Assembly: GCA_015039465.1 (NCBI GenBank)
Contig: MU130237.1
Coordinates: 372,001 to 436,000, forward strand
DNA from: Phlegmacium glaucopus
Taxonomy: Eukaryota > Basidiomycota > Agaricomycetes > Agaricales > Cortinariaceae
Direction: 5' to 3'
Length of the DNA stretch: 64,000 nt
Positions 22,886 through 34,887 of the stretch are shown one piece after another. The position numbers were made by a program, and so were the translations under genes. The notes beneath the pieces are model-generated. The model saw only the letters and a list, made by a program, of their open reading frames with translations. It was not told the origin of the DNA and searched no databases. The number at the start of each line of letters is the position of its first letter. The stretch's first letter is position 1.

Positions 22886-25800
22886 ATGAGCGCCAGAAGG
22901 TTACTGACAGACTGGAGCTTTACTCAAGTAGGCGTTGGTGAATGGCTTCCAGTATCTTCCTTTCCTACCACAGTCCACGTTGAGCTTCTCAAACTGAAGA
23001 AGATTCCCGATCCAGTAAGTTTTTTGGGCATCATCTAAGCATCTGAACGCGTTATAAACTACCCAAGTTTGTGGGTCTCCATGAATGGGATGTTCAATGT
23101 ATGTAATATTCAGGCTCTTGGTACACCAGCCATATCCTAATGCTCTCCGCGTTCTAGGGGTCGGAGAAGCTGAATGGGCATTCAAAACTACTTTCAACGT
23201 AACCGAAAAAGAGCTTGCATCTCAGAATGTTGACCTTGTGTTTGATGGCCTGGATACTTTTGCAAATGTTACACTGGTGAAGATTCCTCCCAACTTCCAC
23301 AAGAAAAAGTTAACTCATAATGTTAATAGAACGGAAATGTTATCCTTGAGTGCGTTTCATAAATCTTCATATGCTAACACCAATCGCCTCACCTATCTTA
23401 TATCTAGGACTGAAAATCAATTCGTATCTCATAGGGTCTCCGTCAAATCTAAACTTCAGGCGGGCTCGAACGAGCTCTTAATCCATTTCGAAAGTGCCTT
23501 TTTGAAAGGAAGAGACATCGAGAAAGCCCACAAGAAACTAGTTGTCTGGAACGGCGATTCCAGTCGCGTGCATGTCCGCAAGGCACAATATAAGTGTGTG
23601 GAGGCTCTACTACTGATGGTTATTTATTTTTTGAACGGAATTACTTTTCAACTAGTTACGGATGGGATTGGGGTATGTGGCTTTAATCTCTGACTCTCAC
23701 TTGAGCTCATCATTGACTATCCAGGTCCTGTTTTGATGACTGTTGGACCATGGAAACCAATCGCCCTTGAAATATTCGAAAGTCGCATTTTGGAATTGGA
23801 CATTAGAAGCCAAATATCAGAGGCCCTCGATGTCAAGCTTACCGCTGTTTGTAAATTTTCTGACTCGGAGGCAACTTCGAGTTATGCATCCTTCGTCCTC
23901 AGAAAACCTGATGGTTCAGTGGAGGCGTCTGCTAGCAAGATATCTGTTAGTGGGGACTGTGCCAGTGTTGTTTTCGAATGGCAGGCAGGACAATTGCAGT
24001 TATGGTATCCCGTGGGATACGGCTCTCAGCCATTGTATGCAGTTGAGGTTGAGTTCACTGATCAAGTAAGTTGGAAATTATAACCTTGAGAGAATTCAAC
24101 CTGACATTGGTGCTACTAGAATGGGAAGGTTTTGGACAGGAAAACTGACAGGATTGCCTTTCGCCGAGCTCAAGTTGTTCAAACCGAGCTCATTGACGAG
24201 GAAGGTCTGACTTTCTTGTTTGAAATCAACAACATCCGAATATTCTGTGGCGGTCAGTGGTTGTTTCCAAGATTTTTGATATCGTCTCATGTGCTTGTCA
24301 ACGCTAGGCTCCAATTGGATTCCTGCTGACTCTTTCTTGACGACGTAAGCCTTCACATGTTATCGTAGTGTTCAAAGACGAATGATTACGCGAAGAATGA
24401 CAGCTGAGAGATACAGAGCGTGGCTCCAACTTCTTGTCGATGGAAATCAGAATATGATTCGTGTGTGGGGCGGAGGAATCTATGAACACGATGACTTCTA
24501 CGACATTTGCGATGGTGACGGTTATATTTCAATATTTCATCTCATCCTCTGACTATGCTCACCCTTAGAACTTGGAAGTGAGTTGTATTCCAGATAAATG
24601 CTCCATAATGGTAATAAACCGTGCCATAGTACTAGTCTGGCAAGACTTCATGTTTGGATGTGGACAGGTACGTAGCTATTTATGCTGTTGCTGCCATTTG
24701 TTACTGAAGCTTTCGATAAGTACCCTGCGTATGACTCCTTTGTGAACTCAGTACGTGAAGAAGCTATGCAGAATGTGAAGCGACTCCGGCACCATCCTTC
24801 AGTTGTTATCTTCGGTACGTCACATCCTTTCATAGACTTTTAGAAATTCACCAATCGTTCAACAACAAACAGCTGGAAATAATGAAGGTACGCCACCTTG
24901 TTCTGAAAAAATGTTCTATTGCTCAGTGAAAGATAATAGATTATCAACTTGCCGAATCACTCAATCTCGAGCTCGACTACTCTGATGAGCACTCTGATTA
25001 TCGAAAGACAAATTTCCCCGCTCGATTCATATATGAACGTGTACTTCCTTCAATCGTTGAAGAGTATTCAAATATTCACTATCATCGGGCGTCGCCTTAC
25101 AGTGGACAAGGCAAGCCAACAACAGATAGGACTTTGGGGGACATTCACCAATGTTAGTATAATCATTGTTCATTATATCGTTGTGTTTTCACCTGAACTC
25201 CAGGGAATGTCTGGCATGGATCCCAGGAGCCGTGGCATAACTGGGACATACTATCTGGCCGTTTTGTTTCGGAATTCGGGATGTATGCAAAAATTATTTT
25301 TTACTCATATTATCCACTCGATTCAACTTGGAAAAAAGGCAAGGGTTTCCCGATATTCGCACAGTTGATTATTGGCTTGGAGGTAACAAAACTGAGCGGT
25401 TTCCTCAGTCAAGGTCAGTAGTCTTTCAGAATTTTGTTAGCATCGTTTTGATCCATGTTAGAATCAACAATAATCACAACAAAGCTGATGGCTTTGAGCG
25501 AAGACTAGAGGTTAGTCATGCCCGAGACTCCGCTATTCAAACACAAAATTGACAACATGATAAGTTGTACTTGGTGGAAAATTTCAAGCATTCCTTTGAT
25601 ATGGAGAGGTACAGCATTTTGGGCCATGCTCATTTAGTCCTGACTGATGTACGTTAGCTACGTCTACTTTACACAAGTGATGCAAGCCGAAACTCTGGCA
25701 TCTGCTTATCGTCTATGGAGGCGTAACTGGCGCGGAAGAGGCAGAGAGAACACAGCAGGCGCCCTTGTTTGGCAGGTTAGAAAAAACCGTTTTATCTAAA

Positions 25801-26576
25801 GCGACCAATCTAATAACATCTAGATCAACGATTGTTGGCCAGTGACATCTTGGGCCATTGTCGACTATTTCCTGCGACCAAAGCCAGCATACTTTACAAT
25901 TGCGCGTGAGCTTCGACCCTTCACAGTTGGAATGACGCGTAAAGAGAAGCAGACTTTTGCCAACGAGCGTTCAGCTGCAGATTTCACGATCGAAACTATT
26001 TTGGAGATCTGGGGTACGAACAGCACACTTTCTGATAAAGGTGCCACCGTAGAAGTCACTGCTTTTGACTTGAATTCGAACTGGACTGAAAAATGGGAGA
26101 TCGAGTCGACCCTATCTCTCAATTCTAGCACGGAATTATACAAAGGCAAACTTCCCGGTCAACCTGAACGGACAAAGAAGAGCGATGTCCCCAAAAATAT
26201 AGTTGTATCAGCGAGATTGCTTGACGAAAACAAGAATGTTATGGGACGATATTCCAATTGGTATGCAAACCGTGTCTGGTTCCGCAACTTTTTTTTAACA
26301 AAAGCTACCTTTAATAGGCCGGAGCCTTTTAAATTTATTGACTTCCCCCCTCTTGAAGAGTTGGGTCTCCAAGTTGAAACTGGCAAAGATGGCGAGACTG
26401 TCACTCTGTCTTGCTGCAAGCCTATCAAAGGAATCGTTCTGGATGTTGAAGGAGATTATGTCCAGTGGAGTGATCAGGCAATCGACCTTGTCCCAGGCGA
26501 CCCCCAAACTGTTCGGGGTGTCGGTTTGGGGGGTAGGCAAGTGAAGACGCGCTTCCTCGGGGACGGCACTGTTTGA
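22886..26576 (+). CDS. GH2 beta-mannosidase, probably intracellular (type B)
   Basis: [16 protein letters not shown] starts the sugar-binding domain without a signal peptide. Spliced landmarks are [15 protein letters not shown], the 20-nt micro-exon 23330-23349 (NGNVIL), the 17-nt micro-exon 23656-23672 within [56 protein letters not shown], the acid/base site FAGNNEDY, then [13 protein letters not shown] and the nucleophile site GRFVSEFGM followed by [10 protein letters not shown]. The last long exon gives the C-terminal beta domains. The enzyme releases mannose from the non-reducing end of manno-oligosaccharides, in hemicellulose or N-glycan turnover. Frame shifts seen in the raw sequence are all explained by introns. 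Confidence 0.93.
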
Positions 26577-26634
26577 CGTATAATCAAATGTATTCTGTAA
26601 ATTCAAATTAAAATTGTAAATTTAGCTGACTTAG

Positions 26635-26642
26635 TCACGTGA
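26635..26642. promoter_or_regulatory. TCACGTGA palindrome upstream of the small unknown gene
   Basis: A full TCACGTGA palindrome lies about 65 bp before ATG 26706 and about 60 bp after the beta-mannosidase stop. It is the strongest of four CACGTGAT matches in the window. Confidence 0.45.
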
Positions 26643-26705
26643 TGGTTGAAGTTGAACGCGTTCTGGGAGTTGAGGTTACCCCTTTCATAAATTTAATTCG
26701 AAACC

Positions 26706-27199
26706 ATGTCCACTAGCCCTACCAACTCTCCAGATTCTACGCCCATTCAGCCTCTTCATAATCCTTCGCTCGCCGCACAAGTGGTTGTACCTAAGGCACC
26801 CATCGGCAATGGCAGCGTTGCAAACCAAGCCCCAGGCATGGGGGCCAAGGCTCTGCTCGCCAAGAAACTCGCGAAGAACCAGTGAGTGTTGCATTTACAC
26901 ATGTCGCGACGATGCTGATGGTCGTATAAGTAACCCTGCCTTCATCTCTCCTACAGACAACCTCTTAACACCATGCACACAAAAACTGAGTGCGGCACGC
27001 AAGAAACATTTTAATAAGTCCGGGATCCTAATTACATTAAAAAGTGTCTCTGGACTGATGTCTTCGTAGATCTGCCAAACCTGTTCAGCTATTCTCCTCG
27101 AAGGAGAACCATGAATCAAGCGAAGAAGAACAAGTTTCTGAGCAAGAATTGGTGCCAAAAGAGAATAAGATGGAGGTCGACGATGAAAACCCTTTTTAA
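26706..27199 (+). CDS. Small hypothetical protein, about 101 aa
   Basis: Exon 1, 26706-26881, encodes MSTSPTNSPDSTPIQPLHNP, then QVVVPKAPIGNGSVANQAPG and MGAKALLAKKLAKNQ. Exon 2, 27070-27199, encodes SAKPVQLFSSKENHESSEEE and ends KMEVDDENPF. The 188-nt intron is long for this window; an internal acceptor at about 26956 leads to an early stop, so it was not used. A basic helix (ALLAKKLAKN) is flanked by Ser/Pro-rich and acidic regions, with no signal peptide or membrane segment. I do not recognise the family. Confidence 0.6.
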
Positions 27200-27380
27200 A
27201 TCAAGGAACGATTCTTATTTTTATCATTTCTCTGTCTCTGGAGACAGATGTACAACGTACACATGATATATTTTTTCTCTCCTTTGCTTTGTATGTCCTA
27301 TTCTGCTGTAAAACTCTGTAGATGTACCTGTACTTAAACATATCTTCCCACGATTATTGAACGCGTTTCAATACATCCAA

Positions 27381-28251
27381 ATGGACACTAATCCTCCCTC
27401 CGATGCCAATGTCAACTTTTCCTTGCAAGGAATGCTTAATGACCTGAGATCACTGATAGAACAACTTATGAATAACATGGATGCCCCAGCTGGTCAATTA
27501 TCTTTTGCGTAAGTTTCGAGTTGAAGTTAAATGTGGTCATTCATAACATAATTCACCAAGGCAAATAAAGACGGCTATAGGCGATCTCCAACGGGTAGAT
27601 GAGAAGGATATTATAGACCTGGGATACAATGGTGAGCACCTCCGATCCTATTCAGTACCTCATACTCGCTTATTCCTTTTTCTGCGACATGCTTAGATTC
27701 TCTTTGTCCAATATGCCTCACGCCATACGATGTTATTCTATCAGAGGAAGAAATGGCACTTGCCATGGATTCTCCTGCTCATCCCATCGAAGAATCAGGC
27801 ATCGCAAAGCTTGCTCAACCGTGGCAGTGCGGTCATATATTTTGTCGGAAAGAGTAAGTTCCACGGCCCTTTACTTGACACACAATTCAAATTCGCTCAA
27901 CCCAGCATCATTAAATGGATCACAAGTGGTGTAAGTCCATTATTTCAATAGTGGTGTCATCTAGCTTTTCAATCTTTGTTGCAGCATGATTCTTGTCCAA
28001 TGTGCAGGCGTCGGTTTCTTCAGCAACAAGGTTCCTTGCAGACTGCAGAAGAGTTGGCGAGAGCGGAAGAATCTGCTCAAGCTGTTGACAGGCAGTTGAG
28101 AGAGGTAGGGCGATATCTGCGCGGAAGCAACCCGATTCTTACCGTCACGGATGGTGTTTTTGAGGCAACACATCATAATGAATCCACGAGGGACGATAAT
28201 GTTGAGGATGATAGAGAGGAACCAGCCCAGAATTCTGGAATGTATTCATAG
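27381..28251 (+). CDS. RING-type zinc finger protein, copy 2
   Basis: Exons are 27381-27508, 27561-27631, 27697-27853, 27906-27930 (25-nt micro-exon) and 27985-28251, giving 215 aa. The RING reads DSLCPICLTPYDV, a long insert of about 36 residues, QPWQCGHIFCRKD, IIKWITSGHDSCPMCRRRF. As in the gene at 17788, Asp stands at the sixth zinc-ligand position and its codon is split by an intron in the same phase, and the next exon is also 25 nt. The tail (ARAEESAQAVDRQLREVGRY) is helical and then acidic. It is a likely E3 ubiquitin ligase with unknown substrates. Confidence 0.88.
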
Positions 28252-28738
28252 TAGGTATAAATAATAAAATCTGAAGGTAGACCGGAAACTCGAGTTTCCA
28301 TATATCTTACAGGAATAATCCTCAATAAAAAGTGAATGTTGTGTAAATGTTAGAATCATGCACTGCCAAAAATTGTCAAGTACAACAGAAAGGTCACAAT
28401 CACCACATGAATTTCTAGCATAATCGACACAACACAATATTTGAGAATATTAATGACCTTAGTTAAATAGATGGTGTATATGTAGTAGGGCCAGACTACC
28501 TACGAGAAAACTCAAATGATATCTGAGGGTAAAAGTCCTTCGATTATTCCTACTTGCACAAGATATAAAAGAAATTAAAATCGAGAATGGAGGTAGTGTC
28601 TTCCACTAAACAGACTTGTATGGTCGAGCAGTGTCCACTTAAAAAAAGGGAGGGCTTGTAAAGCCTTATATGATACTAACAGGACTAATTCTTGCGGAAG
28701 CATCTGAACAAGTTTCGTTTGAAGAAGTAGAAAAGACA
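28252..28738. other. Convergent 3' region between RING copy 2 and chitin synthase
   Basis: The 487 bp are AT-rich and lie between convergent stops; no exon with family features was found on either strand. Confidence 0.5.
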
Positions 28739-31700
28739 CTAAAGTGGAAGTTTTTTTAGTGAAATGTCAAAATATCGAATTGGTGCAGGGAAAAAACATA
28801 CGCCTAGGAAACGGACTGCAGCCAATCCAAATGTCGAATAAAGGATGAAAGCAAAATATGTGTTCTGTCTTTGCCGGAGCACCGCCTGGTCATTCGAACC
28901 TGGCAGTCCGTTGATATTTTCGATGGCGATGGCAAGGCCGGCATTGGTAAGCATCCACATAGCCACTAGCCTGGTACGGAAAGTTTTGTTTTGGTCATCC
29001 ATGGTTGGTTTTTCGGGAACGTCCTTCGCCTCGATCCTGGTGATAGCCCGAGTCACGGTTTCTCTGAAGTTAGCATCTACATCGGCTTGAACTTGGGCTT
29101 GATCTTCTACAACGGCTGTATCGGCGCCTTTGGCTTTGGAGGACGAAACTGAAGGTAAGGCTTCAGCCTTGTCGCTTCCTTTGGTACCCCAGGAGACCTA
29201 ATCAAAGAACAGATTTGAGTATTTCTGCACATTGTTGAGCGCGAAAAAAGTAATTACATCGTGGAGATTGCAGAAAGCATAAACATTGAGGACATTTGTG
29301 AAGCTAGGTGCAAGACAAAGGTATTGGAAGAGGCTTGAGAACATGTGCCACGGATCGCGCTGAGAACTATCTTGAGCGAAAAGTACTGATTATAATATAC
29401 CTTACTCACATATAAGAACGATGCGACGAAATAGATACCTGAAAAAATGTTGGTCAGTCCCTCAACGGTAAAGATGAAATTACTGACCGAAGGTAGAAAC
29501 CATAGCCGCAATTAAAGAACCAATGGGAGGTGTGAAAAAAGATGCTATAACAGCACCCGCTGATTTCCCTGCCAGCTGTGCTGGAATGGCCTAGGAAAAA
29601 CAGCCCAATGAATTAGGAAAAGCTGTTAAAAAAAATAAAAATGACAGACTAGGAAGGATTTTATGGTTAAAACGAACGAGCAAACCAAGAGGTATATAGC
29701 AAGGAAAGCATAGACCCTGCGATCATGAAATTAATGATTATAGACACCATCGAAAGTTCACTCACCAGAGCGTAACTACATAGGGTATCCGTTCGCCTTT
29801 CGGTCGGTTGCCCAATGCCATGATGAATTGCAAGGCCAGGAAAAAGAGGTAAATGTATCTGAATGCCAGATTAACCCAGTGAGTCTTTAGCAAAAGGTTA
29901 GTATACATGTGATGGTGGCTATAAACTTGAAAAAACTGCGCACAATTGCAACGGTACCAAAAGTGAAGAAGCCGCCCTCCGGTAGGAGCTCGATGATGAT
30001 GCTGAAGGTCAGCCAAAGGTTGGCCAAAGCGAACCACGAGAAAATGAGGGAGAAAACATTATACTGCAAACATCGTCAAGGTGGACTGCAATTGCTAAGA
30101 TAAAAAATCGCATACCAGGGCCTGAACATGCAAGAAGAACATGCGGATAATGCCGTGACCGGATCTATAGAACATAAAGAAGTTCACAAGGGCATACTTA
30201 TCAAAACAAGAGAATCAGGGGTTTAGAGACGAGTGTTAGTAAAACTACACTCACGACTGAAGCCGCAAAAGAACCATTTAGCCAACGTCGACGTTGGCCA
30301 ATAAGCTCAACCGCAGTTTCAGGTACATCAGTTTCTGCTTTGCTGGGTTTGACATAAGTTAAGGTCCAGCGATCACCAGCTTTTGCGACGAGTTCGAAGC
30401 AAAGAATACGGTCCTCGGCTATATCGAATTAAAACAGAGAACGGACGAAGTACTTCAAGGCATACCTAAGAACATATTCTTCGTGAAAATGTTCATTCCA
30501 TAGATACCTTTCTGTCCAAGACGGTCGGCCAAGGAGTGATCACCATGAAAGTATTGCTCAAGGGGACGACCAAGAATAGCACGGAAACGATAGGCTGAGA
30601 ATGCACCAGGCAATACCGAGACATATCCAAAGCTACTTTCCAGTGGTTTATCTAGCGAGCTTTCAATTACCAGGCCTTCATTGCAGAGGGAAGGCAGGCT
30701 TACCCAAGATGTTAGACATTTTATATTCGAAGTTTTGAGCAGCAACCAAAGGGTTCAACAGTTTCCTTCCACCTTGAATCATGGCATGGATTTCACCTTG
30801 GAAACAAAGGATGCATTGAGCATATCAAAAAGAATGAAACGAAGGAGATGAGTGGTTACCACAGCAACCACCGAGGTGAGCATCGTTATAGAATGCTTCC
30901 CACAAGTAGTAGATAGATTTGTGGCCGGGTTTGGTACCAGCATCGAGGAGAACACAAATTTCAGGCTGAGGTTTTTTTAAACAGATTAGCACGGTGACTT
31001 TGAATGAAATCAATGAAAAAAGACCTTAATCATTTTCCCAATTGCATTGAAAAGCCAGCGATGCGAATTGATCTTCTTCTGATTCTTTGCTTTGAGGACG
31101 AGGATGATTTGTACAGGAACAAGATTATTTGGGTCATTGGGCTGGGGAAGAACGAGCTGCGGTGTAGCATCGACGGAAAGTTGAGTTGTGTACTGGAAGA
31201 AACAGGTTCAGCAATTTCGTATTACATTAGTTCCTTAGCAAAAAAAAGTATCAACCTCGAAGATGTGTGCCACAGTGTCTTTTCCATCGACTTGTTTTTT
31301 CATGACACCGTCTTGGTATACGCCGATTGTGGCTAGAATATCCAACACGGTCTTGTCCATAGGTTCAAGGCCATCTACAACGAGAGCAACGGTGATTTTC
31401 TTCCACGCAGGATCCCCTTCTTCAGCGTGTCTGCGCCAAAATTTAGATTGTTTTGTTTTGCATATGTCACGAATATTGAGCATGAGGCCATGCAACGTTC
31501 GGGCATACAAGGTCTTGTCCTCGTTGTAAGAGGTGACTGCGATCAAAATCTCTGTTTCACGATTATAAATCTTTTGCCGCAGAGACCACCCGTTCTCTTC
31601 TAAGAATTCATCGGGGTCACAGGTTGCGGCGGAGTATCTCATATGCCTGCAGGACAATGGTTACCAAGGGAAATGAAGTGAAGATCGTTTATTACTTACG

Positions 31701-32254
31701 AGAACTCAGTGGTATTCGTAGAAGACCATTTGGCCTCGACTGCAGAGTAGACAGGTGTCGGAACAGGATACTCTGTGATGAAATTTCCGTGGGTGAGTTT
31801 AATTTTTCGTGTTACGCCACGTTTGATTGTCTGTCTGCGCCTCCACGCCGACTCGACACCGTTGGTTGATGATACAATAGAATCGGGCCTATCTGTCGGG
31901 TACGACGCATCATACACTGAAGGATCGGCGGGCCTGGAAAGCAAAGGGGTGGAAGATTCAACATTCAGTCAGCATCTTGCGGACGGGCGGCAGTCCGACT
32001 CACGCGGGAGGATAGAAACCACCTGCGAAACCTTGTCCTACGTTGAGAGGTTGTTTTTCAACGTATTCGTCGTCGTCGTCGTAGGGGTCATGTAGACTAT
32101 CTTGAGCAAAGCTTGCAGTGCTTTCGTATGGGTGAGGTAAAGAAAGTGCTGATTCATTGAACTGGACTTGACGAGGCTGGTGGTCAGAGAAGGGGTCATC
32201 ATAAGGCTCATTTTTGAGATTTTCAGTCGACCTAGGTTGCTTGTTGTCGGCCAT
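28739..32254 (-). CDS. Chitin synthase, division 1 (class I-III)
   Basis: ATG 32254 ([17 protein letters not shown]) to TAG 28739, with many introns. After a disordered acidic N-terminus comes the CS1 N-domain (TKRIKL-like [29 protein letters not shown]), then [102 protein letters not shown] (EDRxL) and [11 protein letters not shown] (QRRRW), followed by several membrane helices to [10 protein letters not shown]. It makes the beta-1,4-GlcNAc chains of the cell wall from UDP-GlcNAc at the plasma membrane. There is no myosin or N-terminal membrane domain, so it is not division 2. Confidence 0.95.
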
Positions 32255-32462
32255 GGCCTTAAGAGTAAAGTGCTGTGAAGGAAGGAGAGGTTTGAGGTCG
32301 CTATGTCACGGTGACGGGTCTATATGGAGTGTACGGTCAGGTCACATGTGCCTCTTCAATGCTATTCGCATGCTATTATTACTATAACCGCTGATCGAAC
32401 TGAGCAAACTGTTTGAACAGCCCCACCACAGTGCGGGCAATCGGGCGACTTAGAAATCCGAT

Positions 32463-33834
32463 ATGTCGTCGTCTATTCCTGTTATATTGTATCGGTGAGT
32501 GTCACTCAACCAACGAGCGTTGCCCTCTTATACATTATCAGATATGATGCCTCTCCCTTTTCTCACAAGATAGATAATACTTTGTTGTTGAAAAGAATCC
32601 CGCATGAGAAGGTTAACGTATGTGGTGAACGTTGCCCACCTAAACAGGAGACCCTTACCAAACCATGCACAGGTGTCACCTATCCTACCCCGTCCAGAAA
32701 TCACTGATTATCTTGGTGTAATATATCGACGGATCCCTATCCTAGCCATCGGCAACGATGTTTACTGTGACACTAGGTTAGTTTTTGCCGTCTGCGCCAT
32801 CTTGTACATACCCCCATTTATCACTAGTGTTATTGTAAATGCTCTCGAACGACGCTTCCCTGCGGCAAACGGATACGGCACGCTATTTCCTCCCGGAAAG
32901 TATGGAAAGAACGCAGACACTGGCTTAATAAAAGCCTTTGCCAAGTTCTATGCCGACAACACGTTGTTTCCGCCTGCAACTAACCTTGTCCCCTGGGATA
33001 AACTCTCTCCTGCTTTCCTGAAGGATCGTGGTGCAGTAAGCAATTTCATGCTACAATTATTATCACCTTAAGGTTCCGCGCAGCTTCGTGGAGTGCCCAT
33101 CGACCTTAATACTCTCTCTACTAATGCTAGGACCTCTCAGAGCGTTTTATCAACCCATTTGGTTAGTATGCTGATCTTTTACGAAGAACAAGAGCTCTAA
33201 CTTACCGGAACCTCAGTCGTTAGTCGAAGAGCAACTTAGCGATTCTCGGGACTGGCTTTTCGATTCTGAGTTGCCCAGCTTGGCTGATATATCAGTCCAC
33301 TTCGTTTTGGCATGGGCCAAATCTTTCGACAGGAAAGGCAGTCTTTTCGATATAAAGAGGATACCCAACACCCTTCAGGTCAGCAGAAGCTTCTTATAGT
33401 TTTATTGCAGGCCTTCATAATGTCATTCAGTGGATCAACCGTCTTAACGAATTCCTTAATAAACAAAAAGTCACCCAAGCACCTGCTGTAAAGCTTGACG
33501 GTCTTGTTGCAGCACAGAAGATCACGTCATCAAGCCATGAGCCTTACAGTGTTGTTGGATTTGATCTTACTGAGGCATCTCGTCTTGGCCTCAAAGATGG
33601 ACATATGGTTCAAGTTACAGCGGAAGACAATGGTAAGAAATTTTTTTTTTTTTTACATGTTGCAATGGTATTTGATGCTTTGTAGCTCGTAACTATCACA
33701 CTGTTGGCAAGCTTGTTGCGCTTAACCGGGAAGAGATTGTTCTCGAAGTACAAGGATCCAAAGGATTGATACGCTGTCACTTCCCTCGTCTCGGATTTAC
33801 TATTGAAGCTCAATCCGTGGGATCCAAACTGTGA
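32463..33834 (+). CDS. GST-like protein with C-terminal extension
   Basis: Starts MSSSIPVILYRYDASPFSHK at 32463. The thioredoxin-fold N-domain continues DNTLLLKRIPHEKV, then RPEITDYLGVIYRRIPILAI and GNDVYCDTSVIVNALERRFP (cis-Pro and the glutathione-binding D-T segment). The helical domain includes LPSLADISVHFVLAWA. From about KLDGLVAAQKITSSSHEPYS there is an extra beta-rich part of roughly 80 residues (VVGFDLTEASRLGLKDGH, LVALNREEIVLEVQGSKG) ending VGSKL at TGA 33832-33834. The family is recognisable in basidiomycetes, but its substrate is unknown. It shares a 208-bp divergent promoter with the chitin synthase. Confidence 0.85.
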
Positions 33835-33962
33835 TACCTAGCGGACAGTAACTTGGATGAAATAATAAGTATATGAATTTATATATATTTATGGGTTTGT
33901 ATGCAAATTGTAAATGACTTCTGAAACTCTAAAGTAATGAGAGTAATGCTATCGGGTCAATG

Positions 33963-34715
33963 TCATCTAGTAAGTGATCTTGAACCGTACACCTGTAAGC
34001 AACGGTCTTCAAACGCCTGTATCATGAGTTTAGACACTTGTCCAAAGAATACGGAAGAAACGCCAGCATGGATTGGGTTCGCAAACTGATAGGCCAGACT
34101 GAATGACACTAAAGTAGGGCCAGGAGGGTCAGAGGGGTCTGTGCCATCTTCAGGCTTGAATGTCGGTGACTGCGAATGGTTCCGAAATCGCCATGTGGTG
34201 GACAACGTCTTGAAGAGGGGAGTCGAAGAAGATGCTGTGGCCTATACGAGGAGGTCAAGATCGTTTCAGCGAATGATAGTCATCTCATTCACGCACCTCC
34301 ACCGATCTGAAAGGAATGCAAGTCACTCCGCTCACATAGCTTTCTTTAAAATTCAAGAATCCAACGGTCAATTCGGCGTCAAGCAGAGTTTTTTCTTGCA
34401 TAGCTTTCCGTTGCGCAGACAAATCTATTCGTGAGTCGATACAGAAGGGAATGAACTGAGGATATGAGGCTACATCCGACACGATAGCATATAGTTCTCT
34501 TGCTTTATAACTTGATGGAGTTCCGAGTCAGTAGTTGAAGTGCAAGTGTCACTAGAAGACAATACTTACGGGAAGAGCTTCTGTTCATTATAAGTTTCAA
34601 CTTTAGACTCGAAAGGGGAAAAAGATGGGATGTTGGGGAGAGAGAACAAAGTTCGTGTGAGTGAACGAGTAATTGACGACAGAGGAGGTTGTAGTATCAA
34701 GAGCGTTGAGCACAT
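33963..34715 (-). CDS. COQ10: Coenzyme Q-binding protein COQ10 (START-like)
   Basis: I use ATG 34715 (MCSTLLILQPPLSSITRSLT); the longer frame needs TTG. The N-terminus is basic and hydroxylated (RSLTRTLFSLPNIPSF), as in a mitochondrial presequence. The domain then reads FESKVETYNEQKLFP, LYAIVSDVASYPQFIPFC, LDAELTVGFLNFKESYVSGV, FKTLSTTWRF, VSFSLAYQFANPIHAGVSS and VFFGQVSKLMIQAFEDRC, a complete polyketide-cyclase/START fold. Coq10 binds ubiquinone in the inner mitochondrial membrane and is needed for its efficient synthesis and use in respiration. Convergent with the GST-like gene, 128 bp apart. Confidence 0.93.
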
Positions 34716-34887
34716 TATGAATAGGTAAGAAAACAAATAATAATTTCGTTTGTCCAAATTTTACAAACAACGCGCATGGATTATGCGGGTTCTGAACAAA
34801 CGGAGAAATACATATTCTTTATACGAAATGGAAGTAGGTGTTCAACAACCAAGTTGATAACTTTTCTAGTGAACGGACTCTACTTTT

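Noticed and set aside
22886..26576. Apparent frameshifts and stops suggesting a beta-mannosidase pseudogene
   Set aside because: Each interruption is a short intron with GT-AG ends, and both catalytic glutamate motifs are intact after splicing, so the gene is called functional.
28900..28915. Second T-arm-like string inside the chitin synthase gene
   Set aside because: It is coding sequence (GLPGSNDQA) with no tRNA fold around it.
20775..34715. A secondary-metabolite cluster around the MFS, aminotransferase, GST and beta-mannosidase genes
   Set aside because: There is no core synthase, P450 or pathway regulator, and the neighbours are housekeeping genes.
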